This document shows positions 33,901 to 44,212 of a stretch of 64,000 nt of DNA, in pieces. The position numbers and the translations under genes are program-made. The notes under the pieces are model-generated. The model saw only the letters and a program-made list of their open reading frames with translations, was not told the DNA's origin and ran no database searches. How positions within the stretch are numbered: position 1 is the first letter of the stretch; every line of letters begins with the position of its first letter. Origin of the DNA: Bemisia tabaci (lineage: Eukaryota; Arthropoda; Insecta; Hemiptera; Aleyrodidae); NCBI RefSeq assembly GCF_918797505.1, contig NC_092794.1, positions 71,089,345 through 71,153,344 of the forward strand, written 5' to 3'.

Positions 33901-34089
33901 TTTGCTCATCGTATGATACAAAGATTGGAACTCTCCTAAAAATGAACTGCAAGATGTTGCAATATTGATGCAACTTTATTCCAACTTTCTTCCCACAATG
34001 TTACAACTAAGTTGGAACAAAATTTTTGCCAAAAGGTTGCGACTTTCTTACGATGTTTTTCCAACATGTTGGAACCGTGGCTACTTGGG
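30923..34089. mobile_element. Transposon with CCCAAGTAGCCA ends, CA duplication and GTTGNAAC arrays
   Basis: The terminal inverted repeats CCCAAGTAGCCA and TGGCTACTTGGG are exact, with CA directly on both sides (30921-30922, 34090-34091). The subterminal 200-250 bp at each end are crowded with palindromic GTTGCAAC, GTTGGAAC and TTGAAACTT words in both orientations. The 3.2-kb interior is AT-rich and shows no transposase frame. It splits a tRNA-like head. The element shares its layout with those at 54396-60492 and 55415-60127. No known superfamily was assigned with confidence. Confidence 0.7.
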
Positions 34090-34091
34090 CA

Positions 34092-34135
34092 GGCGCCGCG
34101 CGCCGTGGGTTCGAATCTCCACTGGATCGTTCGAT
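34092..34135 (+). repeat. tRNA-like head, 3' half (split)
   Basis: It carries a good B box, GGGTTCGAATCTCCAC. Joined across the nested insertion it has the A-box to B-box order and roughly the spacing of a tRNA gene. The acceptor stem pairing is weak, so a SINE head is more likely than a working tRNA. Confidence 0.55.
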
Positions 34136-34581
34136 ATTTTACGCTGCAACATCTCTCAATTGGTAAGTCAAATTGTCTAATAATTAATATGGTATGAAAG
34201 TATATTCTAATGAACCTATGTAATACTTGTATGAACTGAATAAATCAATAAAAAGTTAATGATGTGTGAATACAGAAAACTTGTACACTTCACAAGTAGA
34301 GTGCGCCACTGACCAATTTTTAAGTAATTTTCAAGTAACAAGGCAGTCTAGTAATGGTAACAAGGTAATCTGGTAACGGTAACAAGGATTCTAGTAACGG
34401 TAATGAGGGTTCTGGTAATGGTAATTAGGGACTCTTGTTTCGATAGCAAGGATCTCTTGTTAGGATAACAACCAACTCTTGTAACAGTTACTAGGTACTC
34501 TGGTGGATCAAATAGGACAAGGTAGTCTTGTTAGGGGTACTAGATTCCTTGTTCCCATCCCCAAACATTTTTTTCAGTGTA

Positions 34582-34761
34582 CCGCAATTCGTCAAAAAAT
34601 ATCGTTTAAATCGAATTGAAGAGAATCGAAATTTCAAATAAAAATAAGGTTTCTAATCAAAAACATAGCTAAACTTTGTTGAGTTTGGCCGAAAGAGAGA
34701 GCATTGGTTCTTTCATTTTAAGTTCTGCCAGCGTCTCATTCACAGGTTTCAGCGGAAAAAT
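34582..34761. other. Short non-genic gap
   Basis: AT-rich sequence between the TA-flanked element and the next palindrome, with no feature recognised. Confidence 0.35.
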
Positions 34762-37328
34762 CCATTTTAAATGGTGCCAAAGGGCGATTTTGTGATGAAA
34801 TTATGATATTTGGGTTTAGACCTCGATTTCGTACAAAAAAACTCGATTTTACGCTGAAATCGTGCGTTTACGAGAAAAATACCACTGAATTCAAGTTGTA
34901 GAGGATGAAATTTTACACTAGGAAGACGTCTTTGTAAAATATACAAATCAAATTGAACTAGAAAAACTCACCTCGGTATTTATTTTTTTGGTCCTCGGAA
35001 TTTCCGAGGTCTTACAAAGTAGCGGTTTAAAAGACTCATTCTTCACGAAAATAAGTCGAAAGAGGGTATAAATGAACTTTAGGCAAGTGTTGAAGATGCC
35101 AATGTCATCAGAACTTCCTCAGTTTCAAAAAAAGTTCCAACTGTTTTGCACAATCCTCCAAAAAGTGTACGGCTCGAGAAGCAGGATCGTGCTATAATAA
35201 TAAGGGAGAAGTACGGTTTGACCGGGAAAAATTGCGTAACGAACTTTCCCTATGTAATCGTCATCAGTAGGTCCCCCTGAACAACTTCCTTAAAGTTAAA
35301 AATGGTCCGACCTCGGAACACCCCTCAAAGTACTTAAAATTGAAAATGGCGGCCGTAATATGGGGGTCCGGGAAATCGGTATTTTAAAAGCTCAGTCTGT
35401 CTCATGTGAAGTATCATTTCCTATGTAAATTTGGTCGTAGATTTTATAAACTCTACAAGGCCCCCCTGGTCAAAGGGGACGCTCCAAGTCAAAGATGGCA
35501 GCCAAATGTGAAAGGCAGGAGGTTGCATTTTTTTAAATATTCGCCGAAGGAACAATATAGACAAGGAAAATAGAGACACTTCATTTCCTTGTTCCGTCGG
35601 TGAGTATCTAAAAAAATGCAACCTCCTGCCTTTCACATTTGGCTGCCATCTTTGATTTGGAGCGCCCCCTTTGACCAGGGGGGCCTTGTAGAGTTTATGA
35701 AATCTACGACCAAATTTACATAGGAAATGATACTTCACATGAGACAGACTGAGCTTTTTAAAATACCGATTTCCCGGACCCCCATATTACGGCCGCCATT
35801 TTCAATTTTAAGTACTTTGAGGGGTGTTCCGAGGTCGGACCATTTTTAACTTTAAGGAAGTTGTTCAGGGGGACCTACTGATGACGATTACATAGGGAAA
35901 GTTCGTTACGCAATTTTTCCCGGTCAAACCGTACTTCTCCCTTATTATTATAGCACGATCCTGCTTCTCGAGCCGTAGGGGAGACCGGGGCACAGTGACC
36001 TGGGATTTTTCCTTTTGCTTTCTCTGCTCTTCCTGAAGAGGTTTCTGAAGATCTGCTATGAGGGGATGATAAGTGTATATCAGTACCTTAAAACCCCTGG
36101 AAGTTTCAAAGATCTGCACCCATTGGAAAAATTGTGAAAAATCCAAGAAAGTTGAAAAAAATGTTGGCCACTGTACCCCAAGGCTGGGGCACAGTGCTCA
36201 CGGGACTAGGGCACAGTGACCATTTCTCTTGTGAGTGGCCTTAGGAACCCTCTCTACCCAAACAGGAAAGGAAGTTCGAACTTTCTTATCGTGGAAGGGA
36301 ATTAGGATTCATCTCCTACTCAGAGGAGGGTATTAACGAAATCGGGGGGGGGGGGGGGGGGGTAAATTTTTGGAGGGCAACAATTTGCCAAAATTCACCA
36401 AATAAGTCAGTATTTTGGTTAAAGAAGTGATTTAAAGAAAACGAAGGGGGGGATCTTCATCCCATGCTCCCCGACGAGTTAGGTTAGGTTGGGGGGGGGG
36501 GGGTGCCTCCCCCCTCTCTGCCCCTGAGGAAAGAAATCAGTGTGCCCCGGTAGGAGTTTTCATGAACATAACCTTATAACGTGATGATTCTGAAATAGTG
36601 GTAAACTTTTCAGTACAGGGTAATACACCCAAAGACATGTGCATTCGAAAATAGCAAGTAGATTTTCCTTGATTCATAATGTTAACGCCAAAAGAAATCA
36701 GAAATTAAATATTTAAAATGTGCAAAAACTTCCCTCAAAATAAATGACCTATTATCATGTAATTTCCGTTGTCAACAAACTGAAGATGCACAGCATAGAA
36801 ATGAAGTACCTATAGAGAGCTAACACCATACACAAACAAATGTTTCCCCGAGACAACCATAGGAGCGCTAGCGTCGCTTTGTTCACTGTGCCCCGGTGGC
36901 CACTGTGCCCCGGTCTCCCCTAGACTTTTTGGAGGATTGTGCAAAACAGTTGGAACTTTTTTTGAAACTGAGGAAGTTCTGATGACATTGGCATCTTCAA
37001 CACTTGCCTAAAGTTCATTTATACCCTCTTTCGACTTATTTTCGTGAAGAATGAGTCTTTTAAACCGCTACTTTGTAAGACCTCGGAAATTCCGAGGACC
37101 AAAAAAATAAATACCGAGGTGAGTTTTTCTAGTTCAATTTGATTTGAATATTTTACAAAGACGTCTTCCTAGTGTAAAATTTCATCCTCTACAACTTGAA
37201 TTCAGTGGTATTTTTCTCGTAAACGCACGATTTCAGCGTAAAATCGAGTTTTTTTGTACGAAATCGAGGTCTAAACCCAAATATCATAATTTCATCACAA
37301 AATCGCCCTTTGGCACCATTTAAAATGG
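34762..37328. mobile_element. Very long palindrome, about 800-bp arms, with a nested insertion
   Basis: Left arm 34762 to about 35560; right arm about 35575-37328. The right arm resumes exactly after a 943-bp TA-flanked insertion (35978-36920). The outer ends read CCATTTTAAATGGTGCC, itself partly palindromic, and its complement. Arm identity is very high by eye. Open frames (for example 35421-35738) are mirror artefacts. No target duplication or transposase was recognised. Confidence 0.85.
35978..36920. mobile_element. TA-flanked element with GGGGAGACCGGGGCACAGTG ends
   Basis: The terminal inverted repeats of about 20 bp are exact. TA is duplicated at both sides (35976-35977, 36921-36922), as for Tc1/mariner-type insertion. 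GGGCACAGTG or CACTGTGCCCC words recur inside near both ends and near 36180-36225 and 36541. It has two G-runs (about 36343-36361 and 36490-36501). There is no transposase. It is clearly younger than the palindrome it interrupts. Confidence 0.8.
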
Positions 37329-37552
37329 TTGAAATCGGCCCAAATTTTGGCAAACATGTTTTTTTACCAAACGTCATCGATTGCCGCCTGGGGAGCGGAA
37401 CATTTTAGACTTTCATTTTTTTCGACGCACCCTAAGCTATTCCTCGTCATTTACAAATCTGAGTGTTACGTCAAAAATTTTGAAATCGATGCAGCTCGAA
37501 CACAAAATGGTGTATTAAAACGGAAGAAAATTTTTGCCTATACACATGCGTA
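37329..37552. other. Short gap before GC hairpin module
   Basis: A plus-strand frame of 104 codons covers 37329-37643, but its last third is the GC-rich hairpin module. No protein family was recognised, so it is not called as a gene. Confidence 0.3.
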
Positions 37553-37633
37553 TAGGGCCCGCGCAGCGGGCCTGAGGGCGCGAGGCGTCCTCCCGGGGGT
37601 TGGGCCTTGTAGCGGTCAGGGGGCAGGCCCCCT
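37553..37633. repeat. GC-rich multi-hairpin module, copy B
   Basis: TAGGGCCCGCGCAGCGGGCC is followed by GGCGCGAGGCGTCC, GGGTTGGGCC, GTAGCGGTCAGG and GGGGGCAGGCCCCCT. It has the same order of small palindromes and the same linker words as the copy at 19074-19160, though each hairpin has compensating changes. The surrounding DNA is AT-rich. Confidence 0.65.
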
Positions 37634-37935
37634 AGTTATATGATACTCAAACCAGAGTTACCTGCGGAGTAAAATTTTATCTTCTACGAATTTTGTCAAG
37701 CAACATTTGGCGCGAAACTCAATATTTTGGGCGTAAAATGGAAATTTAGGAGAAAAAAACGAGCAAATTTTGGGAATTTTTCAGTTTTTGGGGAATTTTG
37801 GGGTACAATTTTCGCAGCTTTTTGGTGACTTTTACACATTCGGATTCAACTTATTTTTCTACGTTTTTTTATGTATAAGAACCTTTTCTTGCAATTATGT
37901 TCGGGTCAAACCAAATCTCGCCCCGACTACTAGTA

Positions 37936-37969
37936 TTAGAAGTCTAAAAGCATGCTTTTAGACTTCTAA
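37936..37969. repeat. Perfect 34-bp palindrome
   Basis: The arms TTAGAAGTCTAAAAGCA and its exact complement meet at the CATG centre. It directly precedes the Jockey relic and could be the insertion junction or a cruciform-forming site. Confidence 0.7.
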
Positions 37970-38148
37970 AACTAGGAGAACACACAGACCAATTTCACAA
38001 GCTTCTACCAGATTTTGGTCAGGTAGAACTAGAGGGGAATGCTACCAGGGGTGTCTCATTTGCAGACGCGATGAGCAGGGGCGGATTGGCAGGCGGGAAT
38101 ACCGGGAAAAATCCCGGTGGGCCGGTTGGTATTTTGGGCCGCTCTACA

Positions 38149-38174
38149 TTCTTTCTTTCTTTCTTTCTTTCTTA
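38149..38174. repeat. (TTTC)n microsatellite
   Basis: About six TTTC units inside the hAT MITE. Confidence 0.85.
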
Positions 38175-38293
38175 AAACTTCACCTTCCCCCTCAACCCTT
38201 TTGTATTTTCACTGACGTAACCTTGATTTCCATGTGAACACACAGAGGTGTAAATGGCCGTAGATGCTAAAGCACCGCTTTAAAATAAACTTA

Positions 38294-38294
38294 T

Positions 38295-38372
<78 letters not shown>

Positions 38373-38373
38373 T

Positions 38374-38434
<61 letters not shown>

Positions 38435-38454
38435 GCTACTACTGCTACTACTGC
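38294..38454. repeat. (ACT)n microsatellite
   Basis: More than 50 ACT units with single ATT and GCT variants, inside the hAT MITE. The poly-Thr and poly-Ser frames it creates are artefacts. Confidence 0.95.
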
Positions 38455-39034
38455 TTTTTCTGTGGAGTGTCCCCCCGACCCCCATTTGGTTTGTGAGCCA
38501 GTTGGCTGTACATTTCCCGGTGACTTTTTCGTCCCAGTCCGCCCCTGGCGATGAGCACCGCCTTGTTATCATCATCCGGTGATAATAATTAAACGGATTT
38601 GATAAATCAATTACTATTAACTATTGAGTCACTGCGCAAAAAACTTGACGAGATAAGCATGAGGCAGGAAAAATACGAGCAGGCGATGCTCGTCCGGGTT
38701 ATCGGTACTACTTCCCGCAATTAATGTGTACTTCGAGAGAGAGAATTTTAAACGTAGCGTGGAACGCTAATGACTTAACTCCGGCCAAATTACTTGCTTT
38801 TAGCGAGACTATGACCCACCTCAGAGTTGACGTTGCTCTCTTATCCGAAACCCATTTTGCCAGAGAATCACGGGGGTATGTGAAGGGTTATCGCTTCTAT
38901 AACGCCCGCCATCCGCCCAACAAAGCGCGAAGGGGGGGGGGGGGAGGGCTCCGAATCCCTAGCTGTCAGAGAATACATCAAGCACTCTGACTTTCTTATT
39001 ATTAAAGAGGAGCGATTTCAAACGGTCATTATCA

Positions 39035-40778
39035 TGGGTGGCGGTAGCCACCTCCAGACAAAGTCTAAACTCGACAACACTGGAAAGCCTCCAAACGAAA
39101 AAGGTGGCAGCCAACCATAGACACACGTAACTCCCTTATTCTGAAAACTGATTCGACTCTAGATCGACTGCAGCCCAAACGACGGCACGGATTCCCACGA
39201 TCTTGGTGTCTACTGACGCACCTAAATTGGGCCTACAAGGTGGGAAAGTTTCATCAAGATCCATTGAGTTTTCAAAAAGTTATAAGCACTTAAAGGCCCA
39301 AAATGACAAATATTTTTTGTAACATGGGCCGTTTAGTAGCGGGAAACCGACACGATCACCTTTCACAACAGATTTCTTGCTTAAACGGCCACAGATTCTA
39401 ATGGAACCTACAAAGGATCATGCTTGAAGATATAAGGATTTTATTTCTACCACATTTAAAGTCGGGAAATCAATTAATCCTCAGTTGAATGAAGGAACGG
39501 AAATGTTCGAGCAAGGAGAACTAGCTGTACGTAACCCGCGAAAAAAGACAAAATTCAACTTTCAGACGTTAAAAACGATTGGATTTCGGCCGTTCCTCCG
39601 ACGGCAACGAGAACCATCCATTTGTTGCCACAGACACTGGTAATGCTAAAAGAAATCGATTGGACAGAGCTCTCCCGAGTGAGTGAGCTCAAAAAGTAAC
39701 AAGCAGTGAGCTCCAACACAATGTGTTGATAAGGCGCGTCATTAACTCGCACATATCAACCCCTTTAGTTTCCATTTACAGAGATTTCAAAATAGGCAAG
39801 TAGCACAACAAGAGAATTCATACGATCCAACACTTCAACGACGCACTTTGACGAGACCGTGTATTGTGAATGTAGAAAGCTATTCGAACGAATTTAAGTT
39901 TTTCGATCTGCCTCAAGGAAAATCTTATCAGATTCTTGAAGAAAAGTGCTACGGAATAATTTAAGCGAAGAAAAGAAAAATTCTGTCGAACTCCTAGAAG
40001 ATAAAGTCGATTTTAAGGTATTTTGGGGCTAAAATATCCAAATCATCGGTAGTATAAATCCCGTTATATTATTTAAAAGAAATTGACTCGATATAAATGC
40101 AATTGCATTAAATATGTCTTGATTTTGTTATTTTAAACGTCTTTCCATGCAAAGAAGCTCAACCATGTCCATACTTTAATCATTCATGAATTGAAAGTAA
40201 GCAATCTACGTCCCGAAAATCTACTGATTTGCCGTAAATAATCGCAGAAACTTGATGTACCAGGTCGATGCACCCACTCGTTGAATTTACGAATCAATTT
40301 CGTGAGTGCACATATGTAAAAGTCAATATGCTATAGTCATTTTGGGTGCATTTATTTTTCATGAACAATAATATGTAAGTAATTTCAATCCCGAAAAATT
40401 CTGAGGTCAATTATATTTAATTGTAATTTATAAATTTCTTTTTTTCCTTTCATTTTATTTTTTGTATGGAGAAATCGAGGTTTCGTTGATATTTCGGATT
40501 TCGAATACTTCAACTTCTCTTCTATTCGGCCGATTTTTATGAATGAGGCCTCTTTTTATTCGTGTTTTAACGGAGAGTAAGGAAAACATTTCTAAATACA
40601 CGCGAAACAATTTTTTTTGAAAATTGGATGAATCCTAGCGTGACGGTGAAATGGTTAATCAAGCGTAAGTAATGGGATGAGGGACTGAGGGTCCCGACCG
40701 CACCGGGCGACCGTCAGCTATTGTTCAACTGGAGACGCCGCGCCGACGCAGTGATCAGGAGCGTGGGGAAGAGAGGGC
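39035..40778. other. Non-genic stretch, nothing recognised
   Basis: AT-rich with no ORF, element end or RNA recognised. A GC-richer patch lies at 40680-40780 just before the inverted repeat. Confidence 0.4.
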
Positions 40779-41174
40779 TAAGTGGATTCCTGTATGAGCC
40801 ACGTTTAGCAAATGGTCTAATGAGTCTCGAGGCTCATCACAGATTGCACTTAGGTACGGCTGCCCTGGCTATCAGAGCAGTGGTACCAAATTTTGAAAAA
40901 CATAACAGGGGTGTGGAGATCTGTCAAAGCAACGTTTTGAACAAAAAGGAGGAGTGATATTCTCATTCGAAGAGTGCCGAACTGGTCAGTCATCCTCAAA
41001 TCAGTTCGTTTGCTTCTGCTTATATATGCATATTTTCAATCGGCGCTGAGCATTCTTAGGTTTTTTTTAAAAAACTTAAGTAACGTAGACTCTTGGTATT
41101 CATTGCACATAAACTAGAAAGCCCCAGAATGAGAAAAAACTTTAAATCATAATTATTGACGGATAAGTAAACTT

Positions 41175-41365
41175 TTTACACGCATTGAGAGAACATCCAT
41201 GGTTAACATTAATTAATAAGTATGTGAGTTTTTTCTGTAAATCAATTGTTTAGTGCCTTAGGATCATGTTAAAAGCTGTAACGGTGCACATTGTTACTTA
41301 TTAATTCAGAACACACTCCGGCAGTCCAACGCTCAAACCATGGATGTTCTCTCAATGCGTGTAAA
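41175..41365. mobile_element. Small TIR element (TTTACACGCATTGAGAG ends)
   Basis: The outer arms of about 30 bp (41175-41205 and 41336-41365) are exact complements, beginning TTTACACGCATTGAGAG. One end coincides with the inner end of the larger inverted repeat, so it may belong to it. Confidence 0.55.
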
Positions 41366-41793
41366 TCATTCTTAACTCTTCAACAAACATCTCAATATCA
41401 TTCAGAACGTTCCCACGTTTTATAAACTTATGTTATTTTAAAATCCTGTGTTTTTTAAATGTAGCACTATACAGAAAAATGTATCCATAAAGTCTGCATG
41501 GTAACCGAAGAAGGATCCTACGTCTACTTTCCTTGCCTCCAGCTAAAACATACCGGTCTCCTCATCTCATCAGTATTGTCAAAGGTAAGTGTTTTTCATC
41601 ATCAATGATTGATACTATCATTTTGGTGTCTTCAGTGAAGCATTAAAGGGTGAAATATTAAGAAATAACAACTGACTCGCTACATCCAGGTTTGAGCGTT
41701 GGACTGCCGGACTGTGTTCTGAACTAGTAAGTAGCAAAGTATACCTTTACAGGTTTTAACATGATCCTAAGGCACTAAACAATTGATTTACAA
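41236..41793. repeat. Inverted repeat pair of about 100 bp
   Basis: 41236-41338 and 41690-41793 are inverted copies (TTTAGTGCCTTAGGATCATG and complement, TTGGACTGCCGG). The 350-bp spacer holds nothing recognised. It overlaps the small TIR element and so forms a nested structure. Confidence 0.6.
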
Positions 41794-43727
41794 AATAAAC
41801 TTACCTTCAAATAGTGACAAAAAAGTAAAAACTCATGAAAATGGCTAAATATTGAGCTAATGTCCATGTCTGTTATCACTAAACAGATGTAAACAATCGC
41901 CCATCGACTACAGTCTTCCTTAAAAATAGGGTTAATCCCGTCGGTTCTTATTTATCTAATGGAGGTTTTAACCATTTAAACGTACGAGGAATCCATTTCT
42001 GATTTCCATTTTGATCAAAAAATTATCGATTGACTCGATATTTGCATTTGAAAAGCGGCTGCCATTTCCTTACGGGAAAATACATTGTTAGTGATGAAGA
42101 AACCAGGTCTGTCATATCATTTCACGTCACAAGTATGGCGGACCCGTTACCGCAAGAAAACTACCGTTTTGAATGGGTCGTTTCCAAAAACAGCTTTTTT
42201 TTAGTTTGAGAGGTCATTTCAAGGTTTTTTAGTAGCGCCATCGTTCTTTTCGTGAAACTTGCCATGAGAATCAGGCATCAATTTGCAAATCCCCGCACCT
42301 TGCAACAGGCCCATTGAGCGTTTCCTATCGGCCCCTCTGCAATTATGAGATTGGTCCAAAGATCCTTTAGGCACTTAAATTAGTGACTCAGATGGTGCTT
42401 TTGAGCTAACTTTCAAAGAATTAAAGGCATTTTTTCAAAATCTACAGTCCATGAGCTCTCCGTGTGACCGAAGTGCTCTCTTCGCTATGTGACGCGTAAC
42501 CCTTCCATTCTTACATAGTTTAGTCCAAAGACCTCGTACGAACTTAGATTAATGAACCAGGTGGTGCTCTTATGCCAACTTTCGAAGAATTAAAGGCATT
42601 TTTTTTAAAAATTTACAGTCCTTAAAAATGAGCTTTCCGTGTGATTTTGCTATGGACAATTTAGCGTAGCCTCCCCCCCCCAAATTTTAGCGTACCCCAA
42701 AATCTTTTGACGTGAATAAGGAGACCATAGATATGGTGTTCTGTGCAAATTTTGAATGAAATCGAACAGATAGATTCTGAGATATCGCTGTACACAGATT
42801 TGGGGGACGTTGGACGGACGGACACACATTTTTTCAAGTATGGTTATTTTGACTCCTGGGACCTTAAAACGTCTAGAAATGATGAAGTTTCAACTTTTTT
42901 TTCTTTTTTTTTCTTGAAAGATGACAATACTTTCTCTCTACCCTAGGGGAGCGAGAAAGTAAAAATGAAGGTCATTTTTGGACTCACTGGCTCAAAACAC
43001 ATCAGAATAGTTTAATTTTGTACCTGAGAAAAATTTTACCCACATTCTGCGGGGGTCTACAGTCGCAAAAACACCAAAAATGACCATTATCCGGAAAATT
43101 GAAGGGTGATGGACTTAAACGGGGGTCATATTCGGATTCAGCGCCTGAAAATACATAGGAATCACCTGATCACGACCGGGAGACATTTTTAAAAAAAAAA
43201 AATTATACATGTTCTTTATCGTCATAATAGGAAGAAAAAAAATCTTTAGTCTTGAAAGCGTCAGAAATCACATTGAAAGTCAAGTTTATTGGTCAGGATT
43301 TTAGTATTTTGTTAAACTAAAATGTAGAATGAAATCAGCGACCCAAAAATCATTGGTTCCAGCAACTTTTAAAACGGTGCATTACATTTGCAAATGAATT
43401 CCGTTAAATTCAGTCTGTGCACCATTGTGGCGCCGAGCAGTCGTGATCGGCTCCTCGCCGCGCAAAAATGGTTCTACACCTAGAAATGTTTCTCCATCCC
43501 GCTCAATAGATGTATCGAAAGCAGTTGTGGCGCGGCAATATCATTCTCCACACTAGTCCGCACCGAGCATTCGCGATATCGAACGTTTGGCGGAGGGAAG
43601 GATTTTTGGCGCGTATACGTAGTATACCGCCTTTGCGATCGTTTCGAACCCTGCTCGATACAATAACCGAGTCCCTTAGTTCCTTACCGAAAAAGTGACT
43701 ACCGCGAACTTCTGAGATCTTCCAAAG
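41794..43727. other. Interior of inverted-repeat complex, nothing coding recognised
   Basis: Mixed AT-rich sequence. Two degenerate copies of a CTTTCGAAGAATTAAAGGCA-type block occur at about 42407-42440 and 42578-42612. No frame has a recognisable domain. Confidence 0.4.
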
Positions 43728-44212
43728 CGTGTAAAAAGTTTATTTATCCGTCAATAATTATGATTTAAAGTTGTTTCTCATTCGGGGGCTCTCTAGTTTA
43801 TGTGCAGTGAATACCAAGAGTCTACGTTACTTGGTCTTTTTTAGAAAAAGCCTAAGAATGCGACGCGCTGATTTAAAATATGCATATATAAGCAGAAGCA
43901 GACGGACTGATTCGAGGATTGCACTCTCTGAATGAGAATTTTACTCCTTCGTTTCGTTTAAAACGTTGCATAGACAGATGTCTACACCCGTGTTTAGCTT
44001 TTCAAAATTTGGTATCCCTGCTCTGATAGTGCAATCTGTGTAAGTGCAATCTGTGATGAGCCTCGAGACTCATTAGACCATTTGCTAAACGTGGTTCATA
44101 TAGGAAGCTACTTCCACTTAAAAAAACGCTTTCCAGCCACAGTGGAAACGAAAGGTAGATTTCGAGTAATCGTTTCTATGAAAAGAATTGCGCCTAATGA
44201 GCCTGACAGGTC

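Larger units (their letters stand above)
30020..34579. mobile_element. TA-flanked element with CACTGAAAAAAATG ends and GTAACAAG arrays
   Basis: The termini CACTGAAAAAAATG and its exact complement are bounded by TA on both sides (30018-30019, 34580-34581). The outer regions (30020-30180, 34320-34560) carry many copies of CTAGTAA and GGTAACAAG words in both orientations. Deeper, 30400-30480 and 34205-34280 are inverted copies of each other (TTCTGTATTCACACATCATT), supporting a single element. It contains a tRNA-like head that is itself split by the element at 30923-34089. No transposase was recognised. Alternatively, two related MITEs flank the region. Confidence 0.6.
38076..38547. mobile_element. 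hAT-type MITE carrying TTTC and ACT microsatellites
   Basis: The ends CAGGGGCGGATTGG and CCAGTCCGCCCCTG are imperfect inverted repeats. They are flanked by an exact 8-bp duplication, GCGATGAG (38068-38075, 38548-38555), diagnostic of the hAT superfamily. It has no transposase. It interrupts a Jockey ORF1 relic, giving the relative order of events. Confidence 0.85.
37972..39034 (+). pseudogene. Jockey-like relic: end of ORF1 and start of ORF2
   Basis: The ORF1 C-terminal part (VSFADAM, then after the hAT insertion STALLSSSGDNN) continues in the same frame through an in-frame TAA near 38591. It ends at a TAA before 38724, with a coiled-coil-like heptad region (LRKKLDEISMRQEKYEQ). ORF2 then starts at an ATG at 38724 (LNVAWNAND, VALLSETHF, the N-terminus of the endonuclease). 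It is broken in a G-run (about 38932-38943) and lost by about 39034. The pattern resembles the full-length Jockey at 4.5-9.6 kb but the sequences differ substantially, so this is another family. An hAT MITE (38076-38547) is inserted in ORF1. Confidence 0.7.
40779..44120. mobile_element. Inverted-repeat complex, about 400-bp arms
   Basis: The arms 40779-41183 and 43728-44120 are inverted copies with moderate divergence (for example CCACGTTTAGCAAATGGTCT and its complement). The inner 2.5 kb carries a small TIR element at the left inner boundary (41175-41365), another inverted pair (41236-41338 with 41690-41793), and unassigned sequence. It may be one large foldback or TIR transposon with later insertions. 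No transposase was recognised. Confidence 0.6.

Noticed and set aside
36478..36490. TTAGGTTAGGTT as insect telomeric repeat
   Set aside because: Only about two units, next to a G-run. Insufficient for telomeric sequence.
38264..38575. Open frames of poly-Thr and poly-Ser on both strands
   Set aside because: They are produced by the ACT microsatellite inside an hAT MITE and have no independent coding evidence.
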